64,000 nucleotides of DNA from positions 248,001 through 312,000 of the forward strand of contig NZ_BBRA01000001.1 of the NCBI RefSeq assembly GCF_000975035.1, given 5' to 3'. Numbering within the stretch: the stretch's first letter is position 1; each line of letters begins with the position of its first letter. The position numbers and the translations under genes were made by a program. This DNA comes from Demequina flava (GTDB lineage Bacteria; Actinomycetota; Actinomycetes; Actinomycetales; Demequinaceae). The notes under the pieces were generated by a model that was given only the letters and a program-made list of their open reading frames with translations, was not told the DNA's origin and searched no databases. Shown here piece by piece: positions 50,928-59,244 of the stretch.

Positions 50928-52592
50928 ATGTTGGATCACGCCCCCCTCTTGACCACAATGGCCTTGGGGCTGGTGTTTGCCTTCGTCTTTGGCTTCATCG
51001 CCCAGAAAATGCGGATGTCGCCGATTGTCGGCTACCTCGCAGCAGGCCTCGCCATTGGCCCCTATACGCCCGGATTCGTCGGCGACACAGAGGTCGCATA
51101 CGAACTGTCCGAACTCGGCGTCATCCTCCTGATGTTCGGCGTGGGCCTGCACTTCTCCTTCAAGGACCTTCTTGCCGTGCGCAAGGTCGCGGTGCCCGGC
51201 GCAATCGTGCAGATGGTGACGGCAACCGCTCTCGGAACCGGGGTCGGGCTGTGGCTTGACTGGACGCTCGGCGCATCGCTGCTGTTTGGACTGGCACTCT
51301 CCGTCGCCTCGACGGTCGTGATGCTCCGCGCGCTCGAGGACAAGCAACTCCTCGATACCCGCGCCGGACACATCGCCGTGGGTTGGCTCATCGTCGAAGA
51401 CCTCGCGATGGTCATTGCGCTAGTCCTCATCCCCGTCCTGGCTGTCGATGCGTCGGGTCCTGGCGAGATCGCCGGCGAGTTGGCATGGACGCTCGTGCGC
51501 GTCGGAATCTTCGTCGCCCTGATGCTCGTGGTGGGCCGCCGCGTGATCCCGTGGCTTCTGGCTCGGGTCGCCGACACCGGGTCGCGGGAACTGTTCACGC
51601 TGTCGATCCTCGCGATCGCCATGGGCGTCGCGCTCGGTGGCGCATGGCTGTTCGACGTGTCCTTCGCGCTGGGCGCCTTCTTCGCAGGCATGATTATGCG
51701 CGAGTCCGACCTGTCCCACCGCGCCGCGAACGATTCGCTCCCCTTGCGCGATGCCTTCTCCGTGTTGTTCTTCGTCGCTGTTGGCATGCTGGTGGACTGG
51801 CACATCATCGTCGATGCTCCCCTTGCGCTCTTCGTGACGACGCTGGTGATCGTGGTGGGCAAGTTCATCGTCGCGTTCGGCCTTGTGCGCCTCCTGAAGT
51901 ACTCGCGACGCATGTCCCTCGTAGTCGCAGCATCACTCGCCCAAATCGGTGAGTTCTCCTTCATCCTCGTCACCTTGGGAGCGGACTACGACATTCTGTC
52001 GCAGGACGCCCAGGACCTGGTGCTTGGCGGCGCGATCCTGTCCATCATGATCAACCCGCTGCTATTCGCGTGGGTGTCGCGCTTCTACCGCGACGGTGCA
52101 GACCCCGAGTCCGATGAGCCCGGCGCCGGCACAGCGTCGATCCCCACGGCGGACTCCCCTCGCTCCTACGACGGAGCCGAGCACGTTATCGTCATCGGCT
52201 TTGGCCGAGTCGGCACCCGCGTCGCGACGGAGCTGTGGCAGCACGGAGTCCCCACTGTGGTGCTCGTCGACGATGAGGACGTCGTCAAGGCGCTCCGCGA
52301 AGACGGCCAGGACGCAATTCTGGGCAACGCGGTGCGCTCCAAGGTGCTCGGCGCGGCAGGACTGCCCACCGCGACCACCGTCCTCGTTGCCATCCACGAC
52401 ACGCTTACTGCCGGAGCGATCGTGTCGAAGGTGAAGAAGTTGAATCCGCGCGCACGCGTCATCGCACGCGGACACGGCGACACGGACGTCGAGTACCTCA
52501 CCGAGCTTGGCGCGGACCGCGTCCTCGTGGGCGTGTACGAAGTCGCAGACCTCATGGCCGTCGACGTGATGACGGACGGCGAACCCTCGTAA
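50928..52592 (+). CDS. CPA2-family cation/proton antiporter with RCK domain
   Basis: A protein of 554 residues. About twelve membrane helices occupy residues 1-390 (SPIVGYLAAGLAIGP, GVILLMFGVGLHFS, FALGAFFAGMIM). A TrkA-N/RCK regulatory domain follows (HVIVIGFGRVGTRVATELW at about 420), binding NAD(H) or nucleotides. The layout is that of KefB/KefC/YbaL-like K+ or Na+/H+ exchangers. The C-terminus TELGADRVLVGVYEVADLM fits the RCK fold. ATG 50928 is close to the divergent heme oxygenase start. Ion specificity not predictable. Transcription probably stops at the hairpins beginning at 52600. Confidence 0.85.
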   Translation: MLDHAPLLTTMALGLVFAFVFGFIAQKMRMSPIVGYLAAGLAIGPYTPGFVGDTEVAYELSELGVILLMFGVGLHFSFKDLLAVRKVAVPGAIVQMVTATALGTGVGLWLDWTLGASLLFGLALSVASTVVMLRALEDKQLLDTRAGHIAVGWLIVEDLAMVIALVLIPVLAVDASGPGEIAGELAWTLVRVGIFVALMLVVGRRVIPWLLARVADTGSRELFTLSILAIAMGVALGGAWLFDVSFALGAFFAGMIMRESDLSHRAANDSLPLRDAFSVLFFVAVGMLVDWHIIVDAPLALFVTTLVIVVGKFIVAFGLVRLLKYSRRMSLVVAASLAQIGEFSFILVTLGADYDILSQDAQDLVLGGAILSIMINPLLFAWVSRFYRDGADPESDEPGAGTASIPTADSPRSYDGAEHVIVIGFGRVGTRVATELWQHGVPTVVLVDDEDVVKALREDGQDAILGNAVRSKVLGAAGLPTATTVLVAIHDTLTAGAIVSKVKKLNPRARVIARGHGDTDVEYLTELGADRVLVGVYEVADLMAVDVMTDGEPS

Positions 52593-52599
52593 CTCTTCG

Positions 52600-52653
52600 C
52601 AGTAGTGCATGGGGCCCGGTCAGCAGTGCGCCGAGCGGGCTCATGCACTACTG
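52600..52653. terminator. Large inverted repeat after the antiporter gene
   Basis: CAGTAGTGCATG (52600-52611) and its exact complement CATGCACTACTG (52642-52653) flank a 30-base loop that can itself pair through GCCCG and CGGGC. It starts seven bases after the antiporter stop. It could be a terminator or a structured RNA element. Together with the next hairpin it closes a convergent gap of 183 bases that contains no gene. Confidence 0.6.
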
Positions 52654-52718
52654 AGGCGGCTAAGGGCGATGGGAGACGGCGAGTGGCGAGGCGGGGCGGG
52701 GATCCAGAGCGAGACGCA

Positions 52719-52753
52719 CGAAGGCCCCCCGGGACCATCCCGGGGGGCCTTCG
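52719..52753. terminator. Perfect 16-bp bidirectional terminator hairpin
   Basis: Stem arms 52719-52734 and 52738-52753 are fully complementary around a CCA loop. It sits 23 bases after the stop of the minus-strand holin-like gene and can also stop readthrough from the antiporter side. Confidence 0.9.
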
Positions 52754-52775
52754 TCACGAAACGTGAGAGTTTGCG

Positions 52776-53159
52776 TTAGTCCTTGTCGCCCACGCGTTCC
52801 TTGATGATGAACGTCAGCAAGATCCAGCCCGCGAGCGCGGAAGCCAGCCAGACGATCAGCGTTCCAAGGAGCCACGCCATCGCACCATCGATGGCGAGGC
52901 CGTCGGTGATGAGCGTGGTGAGGAACAGCGCCACGAAGGTCGAGATCAGGGCAACACCGCCCTGCAGCGCCTTCGCGTAGTTGTGCGCCATCTTGAAGAT
53001 GAATGGCGACAGGATGGCCTGCGCGGCAACAAAGATCACGACGGCGATGATGAAGCCATCCATCTGCATCGAGAAGCCGTCAACGACGGCCGCCGCGATG
53101 AGAAGGCCGACGACAGCTGCCAGCAGGTTGGTCAGAATATTCCACATGAATCGCACCAT
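52776..53159 (-). CDS. Phage-holin-4-superfamily membrane protein
   Basis: A protein of 127 residues from ATG 53159 with four hydrophobic helices (ILTNLLAAVVGLLIAAAVV, FIIAVVIFVAAQAILSPFI, GGVALISTFVALFLTTLIT, AWLLGTLIVWLASALAGWILL) and a charged tail KERVGDKD. This four-helix pattern matches the so-called phage holin family 4 (Phage_holin_4_2), which is widespread in ordinary chromosomes. No phage genes are nearby, so the name should not be taken as prophage evidence. The in-frame extension before 53159 is Cys/Arg-rich and unlikely. Function unknown. Confidence 0.7.
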   Translation of the reverse strand: MVRFMWNILTNLLAAVVGLLIAAAVVDGFSMQMDGFIIAVVIFVAAQAILSPFIFKMAHNYAKALQGGVALISTFVALFLTTLITDGLAIDGAMAWLLGTLIVWLASALAGWILLTFIIKERVGDKD

Positions 53160-53258
53160 GGCTCTGACGCTACTGCACCGCCTGCTGGTCCGCACGGGAA
53201 ATGCCTGCGACACGCCCATCATCGGACACGCCACGAGGCCCGCGCCGAAGGCAGGTAT

Positions 53259-53288
53259 TTGGCAATAGTGTGTGTCACACACTATCGT
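53259..53288 (+). promoter_or_regulatory. padR promoter with a perfect palindromic operator
   Basis: A -35 box TTGGCA (53259-53264) and a -10-like TATCGT (53283-53288) flank a perfect 21-base palindrome at 53265-53285: ATAGTGTGTG, a central T, then its reverse complement. A transcript starting seven bases after the -10 would begin at the ATG at 53296, so it is probably leaderless. The palindrome between -35 and -10 is the typical place for PadR autorepression. Confidence 0.8.
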
Positions 53289-53295
53289 GTAGCCC

Positions 53296-53631
53296 ATGAT
53301 CGCGCCTGACCTCGTCGCGCAACACCAACAGGAACTGCGCCGTGGGACCACCTCCTTGGCCTGCCTGGCGCTGCTGACACAGCAGTCGGACTACGGCTAC
53401 AACCTGCTCTCCAGGCTCGCCGACGTCGGCCTGGCGACAGAGGCCAACACCCTCTACCCCCTGTTGCGCAGACTCGACAAACAAGGACTGCTCACCTTCG
53501 AGTGGGATACCTCAGACACCCGCCCACGGAAGGTCTACTCGACCTCGTCGGAGGGCATCGAACTACTCACACTTCTGCGTTCGGATTGGAACCGCCTCAC
53601 GGACGCGCTGAACCACATGGAGACACCATGA
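53296..53631 (+). CDS. PadR-family transcription regulator
   Basis: A protein of 111 residues, a winged-helix PadR repressor. The N-terminal DNA-binding unit reads RGTTSLACLALLTQQSDYGYNLLSRLADVGLATEANTLYPLLRRLDKQGLLTFEWD; the wing is DTRPRKVYSTS, and a C-terminal helix for dimerisation follows. It is short for the family. The start has no Shine-Dalgarno but follows a -10 at the right distance. Its stop overlaps the start of the membrane HAAS protein by four bases. It should bind the palindrome in its own promoter and so control both genes. Confidence 0.85.
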   Translation: MIAPDLVAQHQQELRRGTTSLACLALLTQQSDYGYNLLSRLADVGLATEANTLYPLLRRLDKQGLLTFEWDTSDTRPRKVYSTSSEGIELLTLLRSDWNRLTDALNHMETP

Positions 53632-54596
53632 CCCTCACCGATCGCTACATTGCTGCCACGGCAGCGAAGCTTCCCGAAGATCAGCGCGCGGATGTCTCTT
53701 CAGAACTGACAGAAGCGATCGGCGACGCGATCGACGCTCACCTGGTGTCGACGCCACAGACCACGACCGAGGAAGCCGAACGCCACGTGCTGAACACGAT
53801 GGGCGATCCCGAAAAGCTCGCCGCAACGTACGCGGACCGTTCGCTCTTCCTGATCGGGCCAGAGCTGTTCCTCCAGTGGAAGCGCCTCACGGTTTCGCTG
53901 CTGTGGATCGTCCTGCCGATCATCGCGATCCTCATCCCCGTAGCCGGGTACCTCGACGGCACCGGCGTGTGGGCAATCATCGGGCAGACCTGGGGCGGCA
54001 CGCTCACCGTGGGCGTTTACCTGGTGTTCTGGGTCACCGTGGTTTTCGCAGCCATGGAGCGGACGGGAACCAAAGCCGCCGAGCTGTCAGAACCGTGGAC
54101 GGTCGACAACCTCAAGACCCCCACCGCGACCGTCGTGATGGGAGACACCATCGGCGCCGCCGCAACCCTCGTGGTGACCGCGGTCTTCATCATCTGGCAG
54201 CAGGTCTATCCCTGGGCCCACGACGCTGCAGGCGAGGGCCTCCCGCTCATCAACCCCGGCCTGTGGACCTTCGTTCTACCCGCACTCTTGGCCGTCATGG
54301 CCATCGAACTGGTGGTGGTTATCGCCCGGCAGGTGCGGGGGCACTGGACCAGGGCCGATGCTTGGGTCACGCTGGGTCTCAATATCGCCACCACGACGGT
54401 GGTCGCGATGCCACTACTGCAGCACACGTTCCTCAACCGGGACCTGTTCACGGAGATCGGCTGGCCCGATGGCACAACGACGCTGACGCTCGAGAACATC
54501 GAGATGCTGACGCTTCTCGTCCTGGTGATCGTCGCAGTAGTAGATGTCGTCTTGGGATTCCGGAAGGCGGCGCGCGCTACTCCATCCCGCGCGTAA
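53628..54596 (+). CDS. HAAS-domain membrane protein
   Basis: A protein of 322 residues. The N-terminal cytoplasmic part (YIAATAAKLPEDQRADVSSELTEAIGDAIDAH, then HVLNTMGDPEKLAATYADR) is the HAAS signalling domain that is nearly always paired with PadR regulators. About six membrane helices follow (90-110, 125-150, 180-205, 220-240, 245-270, 290-312). It likely senses a membrane state and signals to PadR; ligand not known. ATGA overlap with padR. Its 3' end overlaps the convergent AhpD-like gene by 20 bases. Confidence 0.75.
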   Translation: MTLTDRYIAATAAKLPEDQRADVSSELTEAIGDAIDAHLVSTPQTTTEEAERHVLNTMGDPEKLAATYADRSLFLIGPELFLQWKRLTVSLLWIVLPIIAILIPVAGYLDGTGVWAIIGQTWGGTLTVGVYLVFWVTVVFAAMERTGTKAAELSEPWTVDNLKTPTATVVMGDTIGAAATLVVTAVFIIWQQVYPWAHDAAGEGLPLINPGLWTFVLPALLAVMAIELVVVIARQVRGHWTRADAWVTLGLNIATTTVVAMPLLQHTFLNRDLFTEIGWPDGTTTLTLENIEMLTLLVLVIVAVVDVVLGFRKAARATPSRA

Positions 54597-54993
54597 CGCG
54601 GTTCCAGGCGTTAGTGACGGCGACGGTTTCCACGATCGCGCCGAGCTGCTTGCGCGTGAAGAACTGCCCAGCCGCGTCGCGAGCTTCGATTTCGAGGCCG
54701 CGCGGCGGGTCGGTGAGGATCTCCGCGAATCGCAGCGCCGCGGCGTCCCCCTCGGAGACAATGTCGTCGCGCATGAGCTTCACGGGGCGCGCCAGAGCAG
54801 AGATGAGTTCCGGCGACGTGCCCAGGGTCGCCAACTGCTCAGAGTGCAGGCGGATGCAGTACGAGCAGCCGTTGATGTGAGACACCCGCAACCGCACCAT
54901 TTCCCGCAGGCGCGGCTTCAGTTCGCCGCCCACGGACATGTCGAAGTCTTCAAGTGCCTTGAGGAATTCTGGTCGTACCGCCGCTGTGCTCAC
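54577..54993 (-). CDS. AhpD-like carboxymuconolactone decarboxylase family protein
   Basis: Product of about 138 residues from a GTG at 54993 (weak start; longer in-frame frame exists). The core pattern is MVRLRVSHINGCSYCIRLHSEQLATLG, with the redox pair C-x2-C and a nearby His as in AhpD peroxidase-like proteins. The C-terminal ARDAAGQFFTRKQLGAIVETVAVTNAWNRV is also typical. It probably reduces a peroxide or transfers disulfide electrons in the cytoplasm. Last 20 bases overlap the end of the HAAS gene. Confidence 0.75.
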   Translation of the reverse strand: MSTAAVRPEFLKALEDFDMSVGGELKPRLREMVRLRVSHINGCSYCIRLHSEQLATLGTSPELISALARPVKLMRDDIVSEGDAAALRFAEILTDPPRGLEIEARDAAGQFFTRKQLGAIVETVAVTNAWNRVTRGME

Positions 54994-55157
54994 CGGGCTG
55001 ACACTAGCAATCGGGGCCGACACATTCCAGCATCCCAGGCACGTTGCGCATCCGGTCCGCCCCAATAGGCAACCTGGGTACAAATCCAGCCGAAAAGTGA
55101 CCCAGCTGTCCTTCCCAGACCCGCCGCGAATCGGCCCCGATCACCGGTGGTGACCCC

Positions 55158-55168
55158 AGCATCGGCCC
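55158..55168 (+). repeat. AGCATCGGCCC motif upstream of valS
   Basis: In the 232-base gap between the AhpD-like gene and valS, 58 bases before the valS start. No T-box leader, anti-terminator or attenuator stem was recognised in this gap. Confidence 0.65.
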
Positions 55169-55225
55169 GCCGTATGCGCACGCGCGAGAGCTTGCGTGCC
55201 CGCACAGGCGCGCGACTCTGGAACA

Positions 55226-58051
55226 ATGACCCCCATGACTGCGCGTATCCCCGACAAGGCCACCGTTGATGGACTCGAGGACCGCTGGAACGAGACGTGG
55301 GAAGCGGACGGCACGTACCGCTTCGACGCGTCGAAGTCCCGCGATGAGATCTACTCGATCGACACTCCCCCGCCGACCGTGTCCGGCTCGCTTCACGTTG
55401 GCCACGTGTTCTCCTACACGCACACCGACGTTGTCGCGCGCTTCAAGCGCATGTGCGGCCGCGAGGTGTTCTACCCGATGGGCTGGGACGACAACGGCCT
55501 GCCCACCGAGCGCCGCGTGCAGAACTACTTCGGGGTCCGATGCGATCCCACCCTCCCGTACGAGGCGGAATTTGAGCCCCCTCACGTGGGCGGCGACGGC
55601 AAGTCGATCAAGGCTGCCGACCAAAAGCCCATCGCGCGCCGTAACTTCATCGAGCTGTGCGAGCGCCTGACCGCCGAGGACGAGCAGCAGTTTGAGGCGC
55701 TGTGGCGCCACCTGGGTCTTTCCGTGGACTGGTCGCGCACCTATCAGACCATCGCGCCCACCTCTCAGGCTGTCGCGCAGCAGGCGTTCATCCGCTCGCT
55801 CAAGCGCGGCGAGGCCTACCAGGCAGAGGCTCCCACTTTGTGGGACGTCACCTTCCGCACCGCGGTTGCGCAGGCCGAGCTTGAGGACCGCGAGCGCCCC
55901 GGCGCGTACCACCGTCTGGCCTTCGAGCCCGCGGCAGACATGGAAGAGGCCACCGGCTCCTACGACTCCATCTGGATCGAGACCACGCGTCCCGAGCTCC
56001 TGCCGGCGTGTGTCGCCCTGGTCGCTCACCCCGATGACGAGCGTTACAAGCCGCTGTTCGGCAAGCACGTGCGCACCCCCATCTTTGGTGTCGAGGTGCC
56101 CGTCGTGGCTCACCGTCTTGCGTCGCCCGACAAGGGCTCCGGTATCGCGATGATCTGTACGTTCGGTGATGTCACCGACGTGATCTGGTGGCGCGAGCTG
56201 GACCTGCCGATGCGCTCGGTGCTGGGCCACGACGGCCGCATCCTCGCCGACGCCCCCGCCGGACTTGAGTCCGAGGAAGCGCTCGCAGCCTTCTCCGAAC
56301 TGTCTGGCCTGACCGTGTTCTCCGCCCAGAAGCGCATCGTGGAGATGCTGCAGGAGGCGGACGTCATCGACGGCGAGCCCCGCTCCATTCAGCACCCTGT
56401 GAAGTTCTTCGAAAAGGGCGACAAGCCGCTCGAGATCGTGACCTCGCGCCAGTGGTACATCGCTAACGGTGGCCGCGACGCAACGCTGCGCAACGCTCTG
56501 CTGGAGCGCGGCGAGCAGCTCGACTTCATCCCGTCCCACATGGGCAAGCGCTACGAGAACTGGGTCAACGGCCTCACCGGCGACTGGCTGATCTCCCGCC
56601 AGCGCTTCTTTGGTGTGCCGATTCCGGTCTGGTACCCGCTGGACGCCGAGGGCGAGATTGTGTGGGACTCCCCCATCGTTCCCGCCGAGGACCAGCTCCC
56701 CGTCGACCCGTCCGCCGACGCCGCTCCCGGGTACACCGAGGACCAGCGCAACGTGCCCGGTGGCTTCACCGGCGAGAAGGACATCATGGACACGTGGGCG
56801 ACGTCCTCGCTCACGCCCCAGATTGTCTGCGGATGGCGCGACGACCCCGAGCTGTACGCCAAGACGTTCCCGATGGATCTGCGCCCCCAGGGCCAGGACA
56901 TCATCCGCACCTGGCTGTTCTCCACCGTGGTGCGCTCGCACCTGGAGCACCACCAGTTGCCGTGGAAGCACGCCGCGATCTCCGGCTGGATCCTGGACCC
57001 GGACCGCAAGAAGATGTCGAAGTCCAAGGGCAACGTTGTGACGCCCATGGGGCTGCTAGAGACGCATGGGTCCGATGCTGTTCGTTACTGGGCATCGTCC
57101 GCTCGCCTCGGCACGGATGCGGCCTTTGACGAGGGCCAGATGAAGATTGGCCGTCGCCTTGCGAACAAGGTGCTGAATGCGTCGAAGTTCGTGCTGGGCG
57201 CGACCGGCATTGCGACTGCGGCGAACGAGTCGCTCGCAGCTGGCGTGGCGGCGACGTCGCACGTGACGTCTGGCGTCATCAATGGCACGCACACGGGCCT
57301 GGGTGGCGGCGCCGCTGGTGACGCTCACCCCGCGGCGCTCGATGGCACCGGGTCGCTCGTCACCGAGCCGCTTGACCGCGCTCTGCTCGCGGGACTGGCC
57401 GACGTCGTCGACACCGCCACCAAGGCCTTCACCGCTTACGACCACACCCGCGCGCTCGAGCAGGCCGAGACCCTGTTCTGGACCTTCTGCGACGACTACG
57501 TCGAGCTGGTCAAGGCCCGCGCGTATGACGGTGCGGCACCTGGCGAGGAGATCGATCCTCTGGCTCCGTGCTCTGCTGGCGCTGCATCGGCCCGCGCGAC
57601 GCTCGTGATCGCGCTGGAGACCTTCCTGCGCCTGTTCGCTCCGTTCCTGCCGTTCGCCACTGAGGAGGTGTGGTCGTGGTTCCGTCCCGGCACCGTCCAC
57701 CGCGCCGAGTGGCCCACGTCCGGACCGCTACACGCTGTCGTGGGTGACCGCGCGGACGCGTCGCTCGTCGGCACCGCCGGTGAGGCGCTGGCCACGCTGC
57801 GCAAGATCAAGTCCGAGGCCAAGGTCTCGCAGCGCACCGAGCTCGTGTCCGTGGACCTGTTGGTGCCTGAGGCTCAGGTCGAGGCCGTCAACGCGGCCAA
57901 GGCGGACCTCATGGCTGCTGGGCGCGTGCGCGCACTCCAGGTCGTTGACGCTGTGGCTGCACTGGACCCGTCGGTGGACGGCGGCGACTCGGCGGAGATC
58001 GCCGACACCACCGTGATGCGTACCGAGAACGCGGTCCTGGCCGACTCCTAA
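55226..58051 (+). CDS. valS: Valyl-tRNA synthetase
   Basis: A protein of 941 residues, class Ia synthetase that charges tRNA(Val). The HIGH-type motif is HVGH at 57-60 (PPPTVSGSLHVGH) and the KMSKS motif is at about 596-600. The editing (CP1) domain lies between. A Gly/Ala-rich insertion of about 40 residues follows in the anticodon-binding region (near TSGVINGTHTGLGGG). The C-terminus has TLRKIKSEAKVSQRTELVSVDLLVP in place of a long coiled-coil arm. ATG 55226 (MTPMTARIP) has GGA upstream; a second ATG at 55235 is possible. Followed after 26 bases by a 54-bp repeat. Confidence 0.95.
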   Translation: MTPMTARIPDKATVDGLEDRWNETWEADGTYRFDASKSRDEIYSIDTPPPTVSGSLHVGHVFSYTHTDVVARFKRMCGREVFYPMGWDDNGLPTERRVQNYFGVRCDPTLPYEAEFEPPHVGGDGKSIKAADQKPIARRNFIELCERLTAEDEQQFEALWRHLGLSVDWSRTYQTIAPTSQAVAQQAFIRSLKRGEAYQAEAPTLWDVTFRTAVAQAELEDRERPGAYHRLAFEPAADMEEATGSYDSIWIETTRPELLPACVALVAHPDDERYKPLFGKHVRTPIFGVEVPVVAHRLASPDKGSGIAMICTFGDVTDVIWWRELDLPMRSVLGHDGRILADAPAGLESEEALAAFSELSGLTVFSAQKRIVEMLQEADVIDGEPRSIQHPVKFFEKGDKPLEIVTSRQWYIANGGRDATLRNALLERGEQLDFIPSHMGKRYENWVNGLTGDWLISRQRFFGVPIPVWYPLDAEGEIVWDSPIVPAEDQLPVDPSADAAPGYTEDQRNVPGGFTGEKDIMDTWATSSLTPQIVCGWRDDPELYAKTFPMDLRPQGQDIIRTWLFSTVVRSHLEHHQLPWKHAAISGWILDPDRKKMSKSKGNVVTPMGLLETHGSDAVRYWASSARLGTDAAFDEGQMKIGRRLANKVLNASKFVLGATGIATAANESLAAGVAATSHVTSGVINGTHTGLGGGAAGDAHPAALDGTGSLVTEPLDRALLAGLADVVDTATKAFTAYDHTRALEQAETLFWTFCDDYVELVKARAYDGAAPGEEIDPLAPCSAGAASARATLVIALETFLRLFAPFLPFATEEVWSWFRPGTVHRAEWPTSGPLHAVVGDRADASLVGTAGEALATLRKIKSEAKVSQRTELVSVDLLVPEAQVEAVNAAKADLMAAGRVRALQVVDAVAALDPSVDGGDSAEIADTTVMRTENAVLADS

Positions 58052-58076
58052 CCCCCACTCCTACCCCCGCCTTCTC

Positions 58077-58130
58077 CCCTGGCCGTACATACTCGGCGGG
58101 GAAAGGCACTCGCGAGCGCCCTCGCCGTCA
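58077..58130 (+). repeat. 54-bp convergent-intergenic repeat, copy 2
   Basis: Same 24-base head as copy 1, a different middle and the tail CCCTCGCCGTCA. The final TCA is the stop codon of the convergent AbiEi/DUF559 gene. The tail region also forms the left arm of a hairpin with the gene's last codons (CGCCCTC...GAGGGCG, ending near 58150). It lies 26 bases after valS. Confidence 0.85.
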
Positions 58131-59081
58131 CTTTTCGACGGTGAGGGCGCCGCCGCGTGAGCGCTGGGCCATCACAGACCGCAACATCTGCCGGCACCAC
58201 GCTGCCCGCTCCGTGATGTCCCAGTACGAAAACCTGACCGTCACCACTCCTTGAGCGAGCAGCGCCGCGTCGCGATTGAGGTTGCGCTGCCAGTGGCCCT
58301 GGCCCGCGTGGTACGCCGCGCCGTCGAGTTCCACCGCGATGCGCAGCTCCGGGTGGAAGAGGTCGAGCCGGTAGCGTCTGCCGCCGGCCACGATGTCGAA
58401 CTGCGGCACAAACCCGCTGAACTCCACCAGGTCGAAGACATCGTTCTTTGCGTCGCGTTCAAGAACTGATTCAGCCCCGGCCTCCGCGTCCTCCACCAGT
58501 TGCTTGAGGATTGGGCGGTCCTTAATGCGCGGCATCACGGCGAACGCGCGTCGCATCCCCTCGACCGTCACGGCGCCATCCGCGAGTGCATCGAAGAACA
58601 CCCCGGCCCTGGTCTCGTGATCTAGCCGACCGAAGCACTGGGCAAGCGCCATGCTGGGCTCGACCACTTCCCACCCCTCGACGAAACTCACGCGCGGCGC
58701 GTACTTCGCGTACGTCACCCGCAACCACGGTGGCGCCTGGGCGATTCGCGTGTGCCGCGGCACGACCACCGCGACGTCCCGCGGAGGTTCCGGGACCACA
58801 CCGGCGATGAACAGCGCCGCCTCACCCCCGAGCGTCCCGCGGGTACCGATCCACTGGACCGCAGCATCGGCCCTAGTCCAAAAGCTCTGCGCCGCGGCTG
58901 CGTGAGCGTAGTGGCCCGGAGTCACCCGCACCAGGTCGCCGGTTGTCACTGCGTGGCGCACAGCGAAGTCGGAGGCGATCGCCGCCAGCTCTTTCCAGGT
59001 GAAGGCACGCCAGGTTGTGGCCATCACGTCGGGCAGGTCCCGCGGGGCCGGGCACGTCGGCATGCTCTTGAGTCTGTTCAC
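58128..59081 (-). CDS. AbiEi-like antitoxin/DUF559 protein
   Basis: A protein of 317 residues. The N-terminal half has the winged-helix and AbiEi-like layout (RAFTWKELAAIASDFAVRHAVTTGDLVRVTPGHYA). The C-terminal half is a DUF559/Vsr-like endonuclease fold with LDLFHPELRIAVELDGAAYHAGQGHWQRNLNRDAALLAQGVVTVRFSYWDI. The combination is very common in actinobacteria and often stands alone, without an AbiEii toxin, as here. Whether it is active in DNA repair or is a regulatory relic is unknown. GTG 59081 is one possible start; ATG 59063 and the ATG 20 codons in are others. Confidence 0.7.
   Translation of the reverse strand: MNRLKSMPTCPAPRDLPDVMATTWRAFTWKELAAIASDFAVRHAVTTGDLVRVTPGHYAHAAAAQSFWTRADAAVQWIGTRGTLGGEAALFIAGVVPEPPRDVAVVVPRHTRIAQAPPWLRVTYAKYAPRVSFVEGWEVVEPSMALAQCFGRLDHETRAGVFFDALADGAVTVEGMRRAFAVMPRIKDRPILKQLVEDAEAGAESVLERDAKNDVFDLVEFSGFVPQFDIVAGGRRYRLDLFHPELRIAVELDGAAYHAGQGHWQRNLNRDAALLAQGVVTVRFSYWDITERAAWCRQMLRSVMAQRSRGGALTVEK
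58863..58873 (+). repeat. AGCATCGGCCC motif inside a coding region
   Basis: Within the AbiEi/DUF559 gene. On its coding strand it spells AGG-GCC-GAT-GCT for Arg-Ala-Asp-Ala, using the rare AGG codon, as in the DUF2254 and HAAS genes. Confidence 0.6.
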
Positions 59082-59116
59082 ATGGTCACTGTGTGGCGGA
59101 TTGCCCTCGGCGGGCA

Positions 59117-59127
59117 GGGCCGATGCG
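59117..59127 (-). repeat. GCATCGGCC-type motif, intergenic copy
   Basis: GGGCCGATGCG in the 163-base divergent gap between the AbiEi/DUF559 gene and the lipoprotein gene. Confidence 0.65.
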
Positions 59128-59244
59128 CGCTTCCGTGGATAACGTCCCTCCCCTTGGGCGCTGGGGACGACGGCAACGCGGGTTGTCCACAGATGTGCGC
59201 CATCCGTAGCGAGTGCTCAGGTCGCGTCATTAGCGTCGCCAACC

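Noticed and set aside
52776-53159. Holin-family name suggesting a prophage
   Set aside because: No phage structural, lysis or integrase genes nearby; the family is common in chromosomes.
55084-55225. T-box leader for valS
   Set aside because: Gap too short and no T-box consensus or specifier stem could be found.
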